Below, piece after piece: positions 53,848-64,000 of a stretch of 64,000 nucleotides of DNA. A model generated the notes under the pieces. That model saw only the letters and a program-made list of their open reading frames with translations. It made no database searches and was not told the origin of the DNA. Each line of letters starts with the position of its first letter. Position 1 is the stretch's first letter. A program made the position numbers and the translations under genes. Location of the stretch: assembly GCA_019638485.1 (NCBI GenBank), contig JAHBTP010000003.1:1-64000 (forward strand). The letters run 5' to 3'. This DNA is from Ferruginibacter sp. Lineage in GTDB: Bacteria > Bacteroidota > Bacteroidia > Chitinophagales > Chitinophagaceae.

Positions 53848-54855
53848 TTATTTATCCGCATTGCCAAGCAAAGCGATACATTCTTTAATTAGCTTATCGG
53901 GCTGAATAGCTACAGTGCCCACTTCTTCACAAACTAATCCTCCTGCTATATTGGCCATTTCTGCCATCAGCTCCAAATTTCCTGTAGCTGCATAAACAAT
54001 AGAAGATACCGCTATAACCGTATCACCCGCTCCACTTACATCAGCAATTTTTCTAACATGGGTTGGAATAATTCTGCTCAGTCCGTTTCCTTCAAAAAAA
54101 ATGCCTCTTTCGGATAAGGTGATGAGAGAAATCTTATTCGACAACCTATCTGTAAGAAGCCTGTGCATATCACGCAGCAGAGGCTCAGAGATTTCAGCAT
54201 AGGGAAGATTTAATCCGTCACGAGCTTCTTGAAAGTTTGGTTTGAACAGATCAACTTCTTTATAAGCGAAAAAGTTCTTTCGTTTTGGATCTACTGAAGT
54301 TATAACACCATCCCTTTTACAGCGCGCAATACAATAAGTAATTACTTCTTCGGGCAGAACTCCCTTATTATAATCTTCAAAAATGAGCAAATGAGGTTTT
54401 ACAACATCCATATAGCGATCAAAAGAATCTAATAGGGTTTTAGTTTCATCAGCATCTAAATATCGTGTTGTTTCCGAATCTAGTCGCATCATTTGCTGAT
54501 TTCGACCTATAATACGAATTTTATTTGAAGTTGGCCTACTCTTAGATAAGACCAAAAAATCAGTATGGATATTATGATGCTGTAATAATCTATTTAAATA
54601 TTCTCCTTCATCATCCTTACCTATCACGCCTAAAGCGTGAACGCTTAGCTTAAATGCCGCAAGGTTAAGTGCCACATTGCCTGCTCCACCAATTCGTTGT
54701 TCTTTACCTGAAATAGACACAATGGGAACAGGAGCTTCGGGAGAAATACGGTCAACCTTACCTACCCAGTAAGTATCCAACATTAAATCTCCTATAACGC
54801 CAACGCGTAACCGACTAAATGATTGGAACAGCTCTTCGAAATTTACTTTATCCAT
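53848..54855 (-). CDS. rfaE1: PfkB-family kinase, RfaE1-type D-beta-D-heptose 7-phosphate kinase
   Basis: A 335-aa ribokinase-family protein. The RfaE/HldE-type N-terminus is VGVIGDLMLDTYWVGKVDRI SPEAPVP, followed by RIGGAGNVALNLAA, and the catalytic GAGDT motif has Asp278. It would phosphorylate D-glycero-D-manno-heptose 7-phosphate at C1 for ADP-heptose and LPS core synthesis. The cytidylyltransferase half of HldE is absent, so a separate partner is expected. Other PfkB sugar kinases remain possible. Its start overlaps the stop of the upstream permease gene (TGATG). Confidence 0.82.
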   Translation of the reverse strand: MDKVNFEELFQSFSRLRVGVIGDLMLDTYWVGKVDRISPEAPVPIVSISGKEQRIGGAGNVALNLAAFKLSVHALGVIGKDDEGEYLNRLLQHHNIHTDFLVLSKSRPTSNKIRIIGRNQQMMRLDSETTRYLDADETKTLLDSFDRYMDVVKPHLLIFEDYNKGVLPEEVITYCIARCKRDGVITSVDPKRKNFFAYKEVDLFKPNFQEARDGLNLPYAEISEPLLRDMHRLLTDRLSNKISLITLSERGIFFEGNGLSRIIPTHVRKIADVSGAGDTVIAVSSIVYAATGNLELMAEMANIAGGLVCEEVGTVAIQPDKLIKECIALLGNADK

Positions 54856-56273
54856 CAGTGCGATTTATTTTTCCCTATTGCAATATAATAAATAGGCACA
54901 CCAACTAACACAATAATAAGGCCGGGCCAGGTAAAATTAGGCTTGTAAATAATAAGCAACAAACAAAAAGTAATGGCCATTATGATATATAAAATAGGCA
55001 CTATGGGATACCCGAAGGCTTTATATGGTCGCTCGGCGTTGGGCCTAAGTTTTCTTAATCTAAAAATTCCAAAAATGGTAAGCGCATAAAACATAACTAC
55101 TACAAACGAAATCATATCCAATAAATCTCCATACCTTCCACTTAAGCACATAAGGCAGGCTACAACACACTGAATCCACAACCCTACTTCAGGCACATTA
55201 TGCTTATTCAGTTTGCCTGTTTGCTTAAAAAAGAGTTTATCATTAGCCATAGTATAATATACACGAGCTCCGGCAAGAATTAAACCATTATTACAGCCAA
55301 AAGTTGATATCATTATTAATGCAGCAATTACCATAGCACCTACATCTCCAAAAACAGCAATACTGGCTGAAACTGCCACACGATCCTGAGGCGCAGAGGC
55401 AATTTCATGTAAGGGCAATACACTTAAATACATCACATTAGCCAGCACATAAATAACCGTTACGGTTAATGTACCCAGCAGCAAAGCCAATCCGATATTA
55501 CGTTTTGGATTCTTTACTTCACCCGCAATAAAAGTAATATTATTCCAAGCATCACTACTAAAGATAGACCCAACCATTGCTGCTGCAATTGCGCCAAGTA
55601 TTGCACTCCCTACCACACCTCCAACAATACTTCCTCCCTCATTACGCTCTACCATTTGCCAAGCCTGTTGCCAATTCATATTCCAAACCTCTCCTTTCGC
55701 AACAATTAATCCAAAAGCAATAAGTCCCAGCAAGGCCAATAATTTCACAGAGGTAAATAAGGTTTGAATAATCTTTCCTCCTTCAATTCCGCGTGTACTC
55801 ACAAACGTTAGAAAAATGATTAGCGAGATGGAGACCAAATGGGCATAATATACTTTTAGACTACCCATTTGAAATATGATATTTACATCCGTTAATTCAA
55901 GTGCAGGAAAAAAGTAACCGGCAAACTTAGCAAAAGCCACTGCCACCGCAGCAATAGTTGCTGTTTGAATAACTGCAAACAAGCTCCATCCATATAAAAA
56001 AGCAGCTAACGGATTAAATGCTTCGCGTAAATAAACATATTGCCCTCCCGCTTTAGGAAACATAGAGCTTAATTCACCATAACTAATGGCTGCCATCAAC
56101 GTCATTAAACCAGTAATTAACCAAACTGCCAATAGCCAACCTGCACTCCCTACATGACGGGTAATGTCGGCACTAACAATAAAAATTCCGGAACCTATCA
56201 TTGAGCCTGCAACAACCATTGTTGCATCCAATAAACTTAACGAAGGCTTAAAAGCCGGAGTGGATTCACTCAT
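54855..56273 (-). CDS. APC superfamily amino acid permease
   Basis: A 472-aa inner-membrane protein with 12 hydrophobic helices. The first helix contains the unwound glycine motif VVAGSMIGSGIFIVSADI, and FSSDAWNNITFIAGEVKNPK is the conserved loop after helix 6. It resembles LAT/cationic amino acid exchanger-like permeases common in Bacteroidota. The substrate is not determined. It is separated from the upstream OmpH-like gene by a terminator and overlaps the downstream kinase gene by one base. Confidence 0.87.
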   Translation of the reverse strand: MSESTPAFKPSLSLLDATMVVAGSMIGSGIFIVSADITRHVGSAGWLLAVWLITGLMTLMAAISYGELSSMFPKAGGQYVYLREAFNPLAAFLYGWSLFAVIQTATIAAVAVAFAKFAGYFFPALELTDVNIIFQMGSLKVYYAHLVSISLIIFLTFVSTRGIEGGKIIQTLFTSVKLLALLGLIAFGLIVAKGEVWNMNWQQAWQMVERNEGGSIVGGVVGSAILGAIAAAMVGSIFSSDAWNNITFIAGEVKNPKRNIGLALLLGTLTVTVIYVLANVMYLSVLPLHEIASAPQDRVAVSASIAVFGDVGAMVIAALIMISTFGCNNGLILAGARVYYTMANDKLFFKQTGKLNKHNVPEVGLWIQCVVACLMCLSGRYGDLLDMISFVVVMFYALTIFGIFRLRKLRPNAERPYKAFGYPIVPILYIIMAITFCLLLIIYKPNFTWPGLIIVLVGVPIYYIAIGKNKSH

Positions 56274-56285
56274 ATATGTTATATT

Positions 56286-56311
56286 TAAAAATCCCGCCTA
56301 AGGCGGGATTA
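56286..56311 (-). terminator. Rho-independent terminator between ompH-like and permease genes
   Basis: AATCCCGCC (56290-56298) pairs with GGCGGGATT (56302-56310) around a 3-nt loop; on the minus strand a U-rich stretch follows. Confidence 0.8.
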
Positions 56312-56335
56312 AGATAAAACATTCTGATAAGTTTT

Positions 56336-56947
56336 CTAAGGTTTGAGCGTACTTTTCAATCGCTCATTCATCCCCTTTATTACATCAGCAGTGATATCGA
56401 AGGCTGAATCCTTGTAAATTAAATAATCTAAACCTGTACCCGAGGTAAGAATATAGGTAAACCGATTGTCTTTATTATACTCAGCCAAGAATCCCTTTAG
56501 CTCTTTTTGAATACTATCCATAGATTTATAGCTCTTCTCTGTAAGATTACGAGTTAAAGTAGCCTTTTTCTGATCAATATTATCTTGTTGACGCATCAAT
56601 GATTCCTGCATTCTCACAGCCTCTTCTTGCGTTACATTATCTCCACGTTTCAAAAAATCATCACGTTGCCTTTCCAAACTACGATAACCATTTTCCCATT
56701 CCGTTTCAATGGCTTTTTGTTCTCTTTCCAACTCTGATCGCTTTTCTTTAATTGCTGAGATATGTTCATTTAAAGAATCCAATTCTACATACCCAATAAT
56801 AGCTGAAGCTCCGCCGGAAACAGAAGATGGAATGGTGATTGACCTTGATATAGATTTATTTTCCCTTTTTCCTGAAAAATGAAAATAATAAAGCACGGCT
56901 ACAGCAACCAACAAAACAACATTTAGCCATACTGATAACTGCTTCAT
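56336..56947 (-). CDS. OmpH/Skp-like periplasmic chaperone family protein
   Basis: A 203-aa protein. An N-terminal hydrophobic helix (LNVVLLVAVAVLYYFHF) acts as signal or anchor; no clear cleavage site is visible. From about residue 50 it has IIGYVELDSLNEHI, a long coiled coil (about 65-150), and the C-terminal ILTSGTGLDYLIYKDSAFDI typical of the Skp/OmpH family. Such proteins hold unfolded outer-membrane proteins. Terminators on both sides suggest a monocistronic unit. Confidence 0.83.
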   Translation of the reverse strand: MKQLSVWLNVVLLVAVAVLYYFHFSGKRENKSISRSITIPSSVSGGASAIIGYVELDSLNEHISAIKEKRSELEREQKAIETEWENGYRSLERQRDDFLKRGDNVTQEEAVRMQESLMRQQDNIDQKKATLTRNLTEKSYKSMDSIQKELKGFLAEYNKDNRFTYILTSGTGLDYLIYKDSAFDITADVIKGMNERLKSTLKP

Positions 56948-57049
56948 AAATAAAAATTTTGCAGCAATTTAGCCAACATAAATGGCTCCACCATCAATTA
57001 TGCTGCATTTTTCATTTTTACCAAATACTATCTTCTATTTAAAAAAATA

Positions 57050-57081
57050 CAAAAAAGGAGCACTAATTTGTGCTCCTTTAT
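57050..57081 (-). terminator. Rho-independent terminator after rpoC
   Basis: AAAGGAGCAC (57054-57063) pairs with GTGCTCCTTT (57070-57079) around a 6-nt loop, with a U-run following on the minus strand, 20 bp after the rpoC stop. Confidence 0.88.
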
Positions 57082-57101
57082 AAAAAGTATTCATTTATAA
57101 A

Positions 57102-60100
57102 TTATTCCTCATCATCAAATGTCATGGCTTCGTGCGTAGTCATTAGCAATTCATATTCCTCTTTGCTACCCACAACCATGTTTTCAAATTCACGCAAGCC
57201 GGTACCTGCAGGGATTAAATGTCCTGTAATAACATTCTCTTTCAATCCTAACATCTGATCTGCCTTACCTAAGATAGCAGCTGAACTCAACACCTTAGTT
57301 GTTTCCTGGAATGATGCAGCAGAAATCCAGCTATGTGTACCTAACGAAGCCTTGGTAATACCCAATAGCAATGGCGAAGAGGTAGCCGGCATAGCATCAC
57401 GATAATCAACCAACTTCTTATCTGCCCGACGAAGAATTGAATTCTCTTCACGCAATTCGCGCAAGGTTACAATTTGTCCGGTTTTTAATTTTCCACTCTC
57501 CCCATGGTCAATTACAACCTTTTTATCAAAAATATAATCATTTTCCACATTGAAGTCCATGCGATCTTCTGTATCCCCTTCAAGGAATTTTGTATCACCC
57601 GCATCTTCAATTTTCACCTTACGCATCATTTGACGAACAATTACTTCAATATGTTTATCATTAATGATTACACCTTGTAAGCGATACACTTCCTGAATTT
57701 CATTCACCACGTATTCCTGCACTGCAAATGGACCTTTAATAGAAAGAATATCATCAGGAGAAATTTGACCATCAATCAAAGCAGTTCCTGCTTTTACAAA
57801 GTCGCCATCCTGCACCAATATTTGGCGTGACGTAGGCACAAGGTATTTACGAATAACACCATCTTTTGCTTCAACAATAATTTCCCGATTACCACGCTTC
57901 AATCCACCAAAGCTAACCACTCCATCAATTTCACAAACCACAGCAGGGTTACCTGGCTTACGCGCTTCGAACAATTCAGTAACCCTAGGTAAACCACCGG
58001 TAATATCTTTAAGTTTGCTTAGCACTCTAGGAATTTTTACCAATACCTGACCACTCTTCACCTCATCTTTTTCATCTACTATAATGTGTGAACCAACAGG
58101 AAGGTTATACGACTTTTTATCCTTTCCTTCAATTATAATAGTTGGTAATTTTGTTTTATCCTTAGAATCAATTACTACTTTCTCACGGTGTCCGGTTTGT
58201 TCATCTGCTTCCTCCCGATACGTTACTCCTTCGATCACCGATTCAAAACGAATTTTTCCATTTAACTCAGCGATAATTACATTATTAAACGGATCCCAAG
58301 TACAAATAACATCACCTTTACCAATCTTTTGTCCATCTTTTACTCTTAATACCGAGCCATAAGGAATATGCACAGTATTCAGCAGGCGTTCAGATTTTTC
58401 ATCAATTTTTCTTAGCTCACCTGTACGGCCAATTACAACCTGTACTTTCTTTCCTTCATTATCTTCTGTAGCTACTGTACGTAATCCATCAAATTGAACA
58501 GTGCAATCAAAGTTTGCACGTAATGAGGACTCTACTGAAGTAGAACCAGCCACACCACCTACGTGGAATGTACGTAGGGTAAGCTGTGTACCAGGTTCAC
58601 CAATTGACTGAGCGGCAATAATACCAACTGCATCACCACGTTGCGCCATCATACCGGAGGCTAAGTTTTTACCATAGCACTTTACACAAACACCACGTTT
58701 GCTTTCACATGTTAATACAGAACGAATTTCAACAGTTTCAATTCCTGCATCCTGAATAGCCAAAGCACAATCATGATCAATTTCTTCACCTGCGCCAATA
58801 AGTAATTCACCTGTTTCAGGATGAAGTACATCATGTAATGAAGTACGCCCTTCAATACGACCTGCTAATGGTTCAATGATTTTTTCATTATCCATCAAGG
58901 CTTGGGCAGAAATTCCACGCAATGTTCCACAGTCTTCTTCATTAATAACTACATCTTGAGCCACATCAACCAATCGGCGGGTAAGGTAACCGGCATCTGC
59001 AGTTTTCAATGCAGTATCAGCCAAACCTTTACGTGCACCGTGTGTAGAGATAAAATATTCCAATACATTCAGGCCATCCTTAAAATTTGCCAAAATTGGA
59101 TTCTCAATAATTTCTGAACCGGATGAGCCACTCTTACGAGGTTTCGCCATCAAGCCTCTTAAACCTGCAAGCTGTTTAATTTGTTGTTTACTACCACGCG
59201 CACCTGAATCAAGCATCATAAATACAGAGTTAAAGCCCTGCTTATCGATAGCTAATTCCTGAATAAGTGATTCTGTTACACGGGTATCCACTCTACTCCA
59301 GATATCTACAATTTGATTATAGCGCTCATTGTTGGTAATTAAACCCATATTGTAACTATCCCAAACTTCAGCTACTTCACCTTGGGCCTCTGCAACTAAA
59401 TCTTTTTTGACTTCCGGAACAATCAAATCGTTAATACTAAATGACAAACCACCACGGAATGCCATGCGATATCCTAATGTTTTTATATCATCCAAAAATT
59501 TGGCAGTAATTGGAACGCTTGTCCACTTAATGATATTACCAATAATTTCGCGGAGGCTTTTCTTAGTAAGTAATGAATTGATATATCCTACTTCCTTAGG
59601 TACAAACTGATTAAAAATTACTCTTCCAACTGTTGTATCAACAAGTTTATAAGTAAAGGTGCCGTCTTGGTTACGCCAATTAACTTTCACCTTAATGTTA
59701 GCGTGTAAATCAATTTGCTTTTCATTATAGGCAATAATAACTTCTTCAGTGGAATAAAAAGCCTTCCCTTCTCCTCTAATTTTTTCAGTATCGGTTGACT
59801 TTTTCCCTTTAGTAATATAATATAAACCCAAAACCATGTCCTGAGAAGGCAAGGTAATGGGTGTTCCATTTTGAGGATTTAAGATATTATGCGAACTCAG
59901 CATCAGCAACTGTGCTTCCAAAATTGCTGCATTGCTCAAAGGTACGTGTACCGCCATTTGGTCTCCGTCAAAGTCGGCATTAAATGCGGTGGTTACCAGT
60001 GGGTGAAGTTGAATTGCCTTGCCTTCAATTAATTTAGGCTGAAAAGCCTGAATGGATAATCTATGCAATGTTGGGGCACGATTTAGCATTACCGGATGTC

Positions 60101-61388
60101 CTTTCAAAATATTTTCAAGAATATCCCAGATAATAGCTTCTTTTTTATCTACCAATTTACGTGCACTCTTAACTGTTTTAACGATTCCTCTTTCAATCAG
60201 TTTACGAATGATAAATGGCTTAAACAATTCTGCAGCCATATCTTTAGGTAAACCACATTCATGCATTTTTAATTCTGGACCTACTACAATTACAGAACGG
60301 CCGGAGTAGTCCACCCGCTTACCTAATAGGTTTTGGCGGAAACGTCCTTGTTTACCTTTCAACACATCGCTCAATGATTTCAGTGCGCGCCCACCTTCTG
60401 CTTTAACTGCATTTGATTTACGGCTATTATCAAACAATGAATCAATAGCTTCTTGCAGCATCCGCTTCTCATTACGCAAAATCACTTCAGGAGCTTTAAT
60501 TTCTAAAAGGCGTTTCAAGCGATTATTTCTAATAATTACCCTTCTATACAAGTCATTCAAATCTGAAGATGCGAATCGTCCTCCGTCTAATGGAACCAAC
60601 GGACGTAACTCCGGTGGAATAACCGGAATGTATTGCATTACCATCCATTCCGGACGATTAACAATACGGGTTGAAGCTTCGCGGAAACTTTCCACAACAC
60701 TTAAACGTTTTAAGGCATCAGCCTTACGTTGCTGTGAAGTTTCATTTGCTGCAGCATGGCGTAAATCAAAACTCAACTGATCCAAATTAAGGCGAGCAAG
60801 CATATCATGTACAGCTTCTGCACCCATCTTCGCAATAAATTTTTCAGGGTCTTCATCGGGCAGCAACTGGTTTTCTCTTGGAAGAGAATCTAAAATATCC
60901 AGATACTCTTCTTCAGTAAGTAGTTCAGCATACTGTTTATCTTCACGCACCCCGGGTTGAATGACCACAAAGCGTTCATAATATACAATTGTTTCCAATT
61001 TCTTTGAGGACATTCCCAACAAATAACCAATTTTATTAGGTAATGATTTGAAGTACCAAATATGAACAACCGGTACCACCAATTTAATATGTCCCATACG
61101 TTCACGACGCACCTTCTTTTCGGTTACTTCAACACCACAACGGTCGCAAACAATATTCTTATATCTAATGCGCTTATACTTTCCACATGCACATTCATAA
61201 TCCTTCACCGGTCCAAAAATCCTTTCGCAAAAAAGGCCATCTCTTTCCGGCTTATATGTACGATAGTTTATCGTTTCGGGCTTTAACACTTCGCCATAAC
61301 TTCTTTCTAAAATATTATCAGGAGAAGCTAATCCGATAGTGATTTGAGAAAAACTTGCTTTTGGGCGATTTTCTTTTTTCATTGCCAT
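57102..61388 (-). CDS. rpoC: DNA-directed RNA polymerase subunit beta'
   Basis: A 1428-aa protein, full length. The N-terminal zinc site ([20 protein letters not shown]), the catalytic [12 protein letters not shown] (residues 470-481, three Asp binding Mg2+) and the second zinc cluster ([13 protein letters not shown]) are all present. [13 protein letters not shown] near the C-terminus is also diagnostic. It is the catalytic core subunit, transcribed after rpoB with an 89-bp spacer and followed by a terminator. Confidence 0.98.
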   Translation of the reverse strand: MAMKKENRPKASFSQITIGLASPDNILERSYGEVLKPETINYRTYKPERDGLFCERIFGPVKDYECACGKYKRIRYKNIVCDRCGVEVTEKKVRRERMGHIKLVVPVVHIWYFKSLPNKIGYLLGMSSKKLETIVYYERFVVIQPGVREDKQYAELLTEEEYLDILDSLPRENQLLPDEDPEKFIAKMGAEAVHDMLARLNLDQLSFDLRHAAANETSQQRKADALKRLSVVESFREASTRIVNRPEWMVMQYIPVIPPELRPLVPLDGGRFASSDLNDLYRRVIIRNNRLKRLLEIKAPEVILRNEKRMLQEAIDSLFDNSRKSNAVKAEGGRALKSLSDVLKGKQGRFRQNLLGKRVDYSGRSVIVVGPELKMHECGLPKDMAAELFKPFIIRKLIERGIVKTVKSARKLVDKKEAIIWDILENILKGHPVMLNRAPTLHRLSIQAFQPKLIEGKAIQLHPLVTTAFNADFDGDQMAVHVPLSNAAILEAQLLMLSSHNILNPQNGTPITLPSQDMVLGLYYITKGKKSTDTEKIRGEGKAFYSTEEVIIAYNEKQIDLHANIKVKVNWRNQDGTFTYKLVDTTVGRVIFNQFVPKEVGYINSLLTKKSLREIIGNIIKWTSVPITAKFLDDIKTLGYRMAFRGGLSFSINDLIVPEVKKDLVAEAQGEVAEVWDSYNMGLITNNERYNQIVDIWSRVDTRVTESLIQELAIDKQGFNSVFMMLDSGARGSKQQIKQLAGLRGLMAKPRKSGSSGSEIIENPILANFKDGLNVLEYFISTHGARKGLADTALKTADAGYLTRRLVDVAQDVVINEEDCGTLRGISAQALMDNEKIIEPLAGRIEGRTSLHDVLHPETGELLIGAGEEIDHDCALAIQDAGIETVEIRSVLTCESKRGVCVKCYGKNLASGMMAQRGDAVGIIAAQSIGEPGTQLTLRTFHVGGVAGSTSVESSLRANFDCTVQFDGLRTVATEDNEGKKVQVVIGRTGELRKIDEKSERLLNTVHIPYGSVLRVKDGQKIGKGDVICTWDPFNNVIIAELNGKIRFESVIEGVTYREEADEQTGHREKVVIDSKDKTKLPTIIIEGKDKKSYNLPVGSHIIVDEKDEVKSGQVLVKIPRVLSKLKDITGGLPRVTELFEARKPGNPAVVCEIDGVVSFGGLKRGNREIIVEAKDGVIRKYLVPTSRQILVQDGDFVKAGTALIDGQISPDDILSIKGPFAVQEYVVNEIQEVYRLQGVIINDKHIEVIVRQMMRKVKIEDAGDTKFLEGDTEDRMDFNVENDYIFDKKVVIDHGESGKLKTGQIVTLRELREENSILRRADKKLVDYRDAMPATSSPLLLGITKASLGTHSWISAASFQETTKVLSSAAILGKADQMLGLKENVITGHLIPAGTGLREFENMVVGSKEEYELLMTTHEAMTFDDEE

Positions 61389-61477
61389 AATTTATAGCGT
61401 GTTGTTTTTTTAAATTTATTTCCGATTTATTTAATGATTACGAACCAAAATCAATAGTTCGATACAATATCAATCGG

Positions 61478-64000
61478 TTAATCAAATTTCAAATCAAGAC
61501 CTAAACCGCGTAGTTCGTGTACTAATACATTAAACGATTCAGGGATTCCGGCTCTTGGAATGTTATCTCCTTTCACGATGGCTTCATAGGTCTTTGCTCT
61601 ACCTATAATATCATCGCTCTTCAGTGTTAACAATTCCTGCAGGATATTAGATGCACCATAGGCTTCCAGTGCCCATACTTCCATTTCACCAAAACGCTGA
61701 CCACCAAATTGTGCCTTACCTCCCAATGGTTGTTGAGTAATTAAGCTGTATGGTCCAATTGAACGAGCGTGCATTTTATCATCAACCATGTGATGTAGTT
61801 TAATCATATAGATTATACCTACAGTGGCTTTTTGATCAAAGCGCTCACCGGTTTCTCCATCATATAAATAAGTATGACCAAAAGATGGCAATCCTGCTTT
61901 TTCAATATTTCCGGCAATTTCATCAACTGAGGCTCCATCAAAAATTGGGGTAGCAAAACGAACACCTAATTTTTCACCGGCCCATCCTAATACCGTTTCA
62001 TAAATTTGTCCAATATTCATACGACTAGGTACGCCCAATGGATTCAGTACAATATCTACCGGTGTTCCATCTTCTAAGAAGGGCATATCTTCAGCACGAA
62101 CAATTTTAGCTACAATACCTTTATTTCCGTGACGGCCTGCCATCTTATCTCCCACTTTTAACTTACGCTTCATTGCCATATACACCTTTGCAAGTTTTAA
62201 TACTCCTGCAGGTAATTCATCACCAATAGAAATATTAAACTTTTCACGTTTATAGCGGCCCAGCTCTTCGTTGAACTTAATGCTATAGTTATGCAAAAGA
62301 ATATTAATCAAGTCATCAGTTTTAGCATCACCACTCCAACCCAGCGGGTTCACATTCACAAAATCAATGGCTGCCAAATTCTTTGCATTAAACTTTACTC
62401 CTTTTCCAATCAACACTTCTCCAAAGTTATTAGTAACACCTTGGCTCGTTTTATCCTTCAATAATGTTTGCAACTTATGCTGCAACATTTCCATCAAGTC
62501 TTCTTCATTCTTCTCGTGAATTTTTTCAATCTTTTCTAACTGAGCCTTTTCACGCTGCTTTGCACTCTTATCTTTCTTTGCACGCTGGAAAAGTTTTTTA
62601 TCAATCACCACTCCTTCAGTTCCGCTTGGCGCTTTTAATGAAGCATCTTTAGCATCACCTGCTTTATCACCAAAAATTGCACGAAGCAATTTTTCTTCTG
62701 GAGTAGGGTCACTCTCTCCCTTAGGAGTTATTTTTCCAATAATAATATCTCCCTCCTTGATAGCTGCACCAATACGAATAATACCATTTTGATCAAGATC
62801 TTTGGTAGCTTCTTCACTTACGTTAGGGATATCAGGAGTTAATTCTTCCTCTCCTAATTTAGTATCCCGCACTTCTGTTTCAAACTCACTGATATGGATA
62901 GACGTAAATAAATCTTCACGAACAACCTTTTCGCTAATTACAATAGCATCTTCAAAATTGTATCCTTTCCAAGGCATAAAAGCAACCTTTAGGTTTCTTC
63001 CTAATGCCAATTCACCATCTCTTGTTGCATATCCTTCAGTAAGGAAATCATCTGACGATACTTTTTGGCCTTTTACCACAGCCGGGCGAAGGTTGATGCA
63101 GGTTTCCTGATTGGTACGAACAAATTTGGTAAGCTTATATACTTTTAAATCATCTTCAAAACTCACCAGTTGTTGGTTTTCGCTGCGTTTATACCGAACG
63201 TGAATTTCATTTGCATCAACAAATTCAACCACGCCCTCACCTTCTGCATGTACTTGGATACGTGCATCACGAGCGGCTTTAGCTTCTAAGCCTGTTCCTA
63301 CAATGGGCACTTCAGGAATAATCAATGGAACTGCCTGACGTTGCATATTTGATCCCATCAAAGCCCGGTTGGCATCATCATGCTCAAGAAATGGAATCAA
63401 TGAGGCACTCAATCCCACAATTTGGTTTGGCGCTACGTCCATATATTCCACTTCATCCTTAGGTAAGATAGGGAAGTCACCTGTTTGGCGGCTTCTAATC
63501 ATATCCTCGGTAAAGTTCCCTTTATTATCCATCTCCACGTTAGCCTGAGCAATCTTTGCCTCATCTTCTTCTTCAGCACTCAGGAAAGTAATTTTCTTCA
63601 TCTCTACTTTACCATGCTCAACCTTACGATAAGGAGTTTCAATAAAGCCCATTTCATTAATCTTGGCATGTACACACAAAGTAGAAATCAAACCAATATT
63701 CGGACCTTCAGGTGTTTCAATAGTACAAAGCCTTCCATAATGAGAATAGTGCACGTCTCTAACTTCAAAGCCTGCACGCTCACGACTCAAACCGCCGGGT
63801 CCGAGGGCTGAGATACGACGCTTATGGGTGATTTCACTAAGCGGATTGGTTTGATCTAGAAACTGAGACAACTGAGATGTACCAAAGAATGAGTTAATAA
63901 CAGACGATAATGTGCGTGCGTTAATTAAATCAACCGGTGTAAACACTTCATTATCTCGTACATTCATACGCTCACGGATAGTACGTGCCATACGCGCAAG
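61478..64000 (-). CDS. rpoB: DNA-directed RNA polymerase subunit beta, partial (N-terminus beyond window)
   Basis: The frame is open to the right edge; about 840 C-terminal residues are present out of an expected about 1270. Diagnostic segments include [20 protein letters not shown] (rifampicin-binding cluster I), [32 protein letters not shown] and [17 protein letters not shown]. The first Met in the visible frame (63991) is internal, not the start. A Bacteroidota-type lysine/glutamate-rich insertion ([20 protein letters not shown]) lies in the middle. It is cotranscribed with rpoC. Confidence 0.97.
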   Translation of the reverse strand, partial: LARMARTIRERMNVRDNEVFTPVDLINARTLSSVINSFFGTSQLSQFLDQTNPLSEITHKRRISALGPGGLSRERAGFEVRDVHYSHYGRLCTIETPEGPNIGLISTLCVHAKINEMGFIETPYRKVEHGKVEMKKITFLSAEEEDEAKIAQANVEMDNKGNFTEDMIRSRQTGDFPILPKDEVEYMDVAPNQIVGLSASLIPFLEHDDANRALMGSNMQRQAVPLIIPEVPIVGTGLEAKAARDARIQVHAEGEGVVEFVDANEIHVRYKRSENQQLVSFEDDLKVYKLTKFVRTNQETCINLRPAVVKGQKVSSDDFLTEGYATRDGELALGRNLKVAFMPWKGYNFEDAIVISEKVVREDLFTSIHISEFETEVRDTKLGEEELTPDIPNVSEEATKDLDQNGIIRIGAAIKEGDIIIGKITPKGESDPTPEEKLLRAIFGDKAGDAKDASLKAPSGTEGVVIDKKLFQRAKKDKSAKQREKAQLEKIEKIHEKNEEDLMEMLQHKLQTLLKDKTSQGVTNNFGEVLIGKGVKFNAKNLAAIDFVNVNPLGWSGDAKTDDLINILLHNYSIKFNEELGRYKREKFNISIGDELPAGVLKLAKVYMAMKRKLKVGDKMAGRHGNKGIVAKIVRAEDMPFLEDGTPVDIVLNPLGVPSRMNIGQIYETVLGWAGEKLGVRFATPIFDGASVDEIAGNIEKAGLPSFGHTYLYDGETGERFDQKATVGIIYMIKLHHMVDDKMHARSIGPYSLITQQPLGGKAQFGGQRFGEMEVWALEAYGASNILQELLTLKSDDIIGRAKTYEAIVKGDNIPRAGIPESFNVLVHELRGLGLDLKFD

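Overview
The window comes from a member of the Bacteroidota; I cannot place it more finely. The evidence is: AT-rich DNA with TTTG/TAnnTTTG promoters and few Shine-Dalgarno sites; several very large secreted proteins, two of which end visibly in type IX secretion (T9SS) C-terminal sorting domains; and Bacteroidota-type RpoB and RpoC. Several genes appear to start at TTG or GTG.

Layout. Positions 1-5262 (minus) hold two paralogous secreted proteins with RCC1-like propellers and PKD repeats; the first runs off the left edge. Positions 5268-16595 (minus) form a compact exopolysaccharide (EPS) operon. In transcription order it encodes a Wzc-type co-polymerase/ATPase, acyltransferase 3, methyltransferase, Wzx-type flippase, glycosyltransferase, a 39-aa single-TM protein, Wzy/ligase, a short TolC-family protein, a gluconate-dehydrogenase subunit 3-like protein and a GMC oxidoreductase. 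Upstream lies a 2333-aa secreted esterase-like modular protein (16690-23691). Diverging from it, 23965-29226 (plus) carries three GT2 glycosyltransferases, a stand-alone receiver protein and a polyprenyl-phosphate sugar transferase with a receiver-like N-terminus. These genes look like one assembly line: lipid-linked repeat-unit synthesis, flipping, polymerisation, export and surface modification.

Positions 29474-36257 hold a methyltransferase, a membrane-anchored EEP phosphatase/nuclease, a CPA2 antiporter and a tightly coupled four-gene membrane module (TM2, DUF2752, DUF4870-like, M48 peptidase). Positions 36408-41726 (minus) encode a 1772-aa secreted beta-helix protein.

The most unusual structure is at 42212-44116. 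An intact tRNA-Asp(GTC) gene on the minus strand is followed by five apparently identical 365-bp tandem units. Each unit contains a strong hairpin terminator, a 90-aa GIY-YIG nuclease gene, a second hairpin, and a copy of the T-arm and 3' acceptor strand of the same tRNA. This looks like a minimal selfish element that targets a tRNA 3' end and has expanded in place.

Positions 44320-51342 (plus) carry accA, a Gfo/Idh/MocA oxidoreductase, a second sugar-phosphate transferase, an M1 peptidase fused to a probable outer-membrane barrel, and a FemAB-like protein. Positions 51332-64000 (minus) carry a zinc-ribbon methyltransferase, ispD, an isoaspartyl peptidase, an RfaE1-type kinase, an APC permease, an OmpH-like protein, rpoC and a truncated rpoB.
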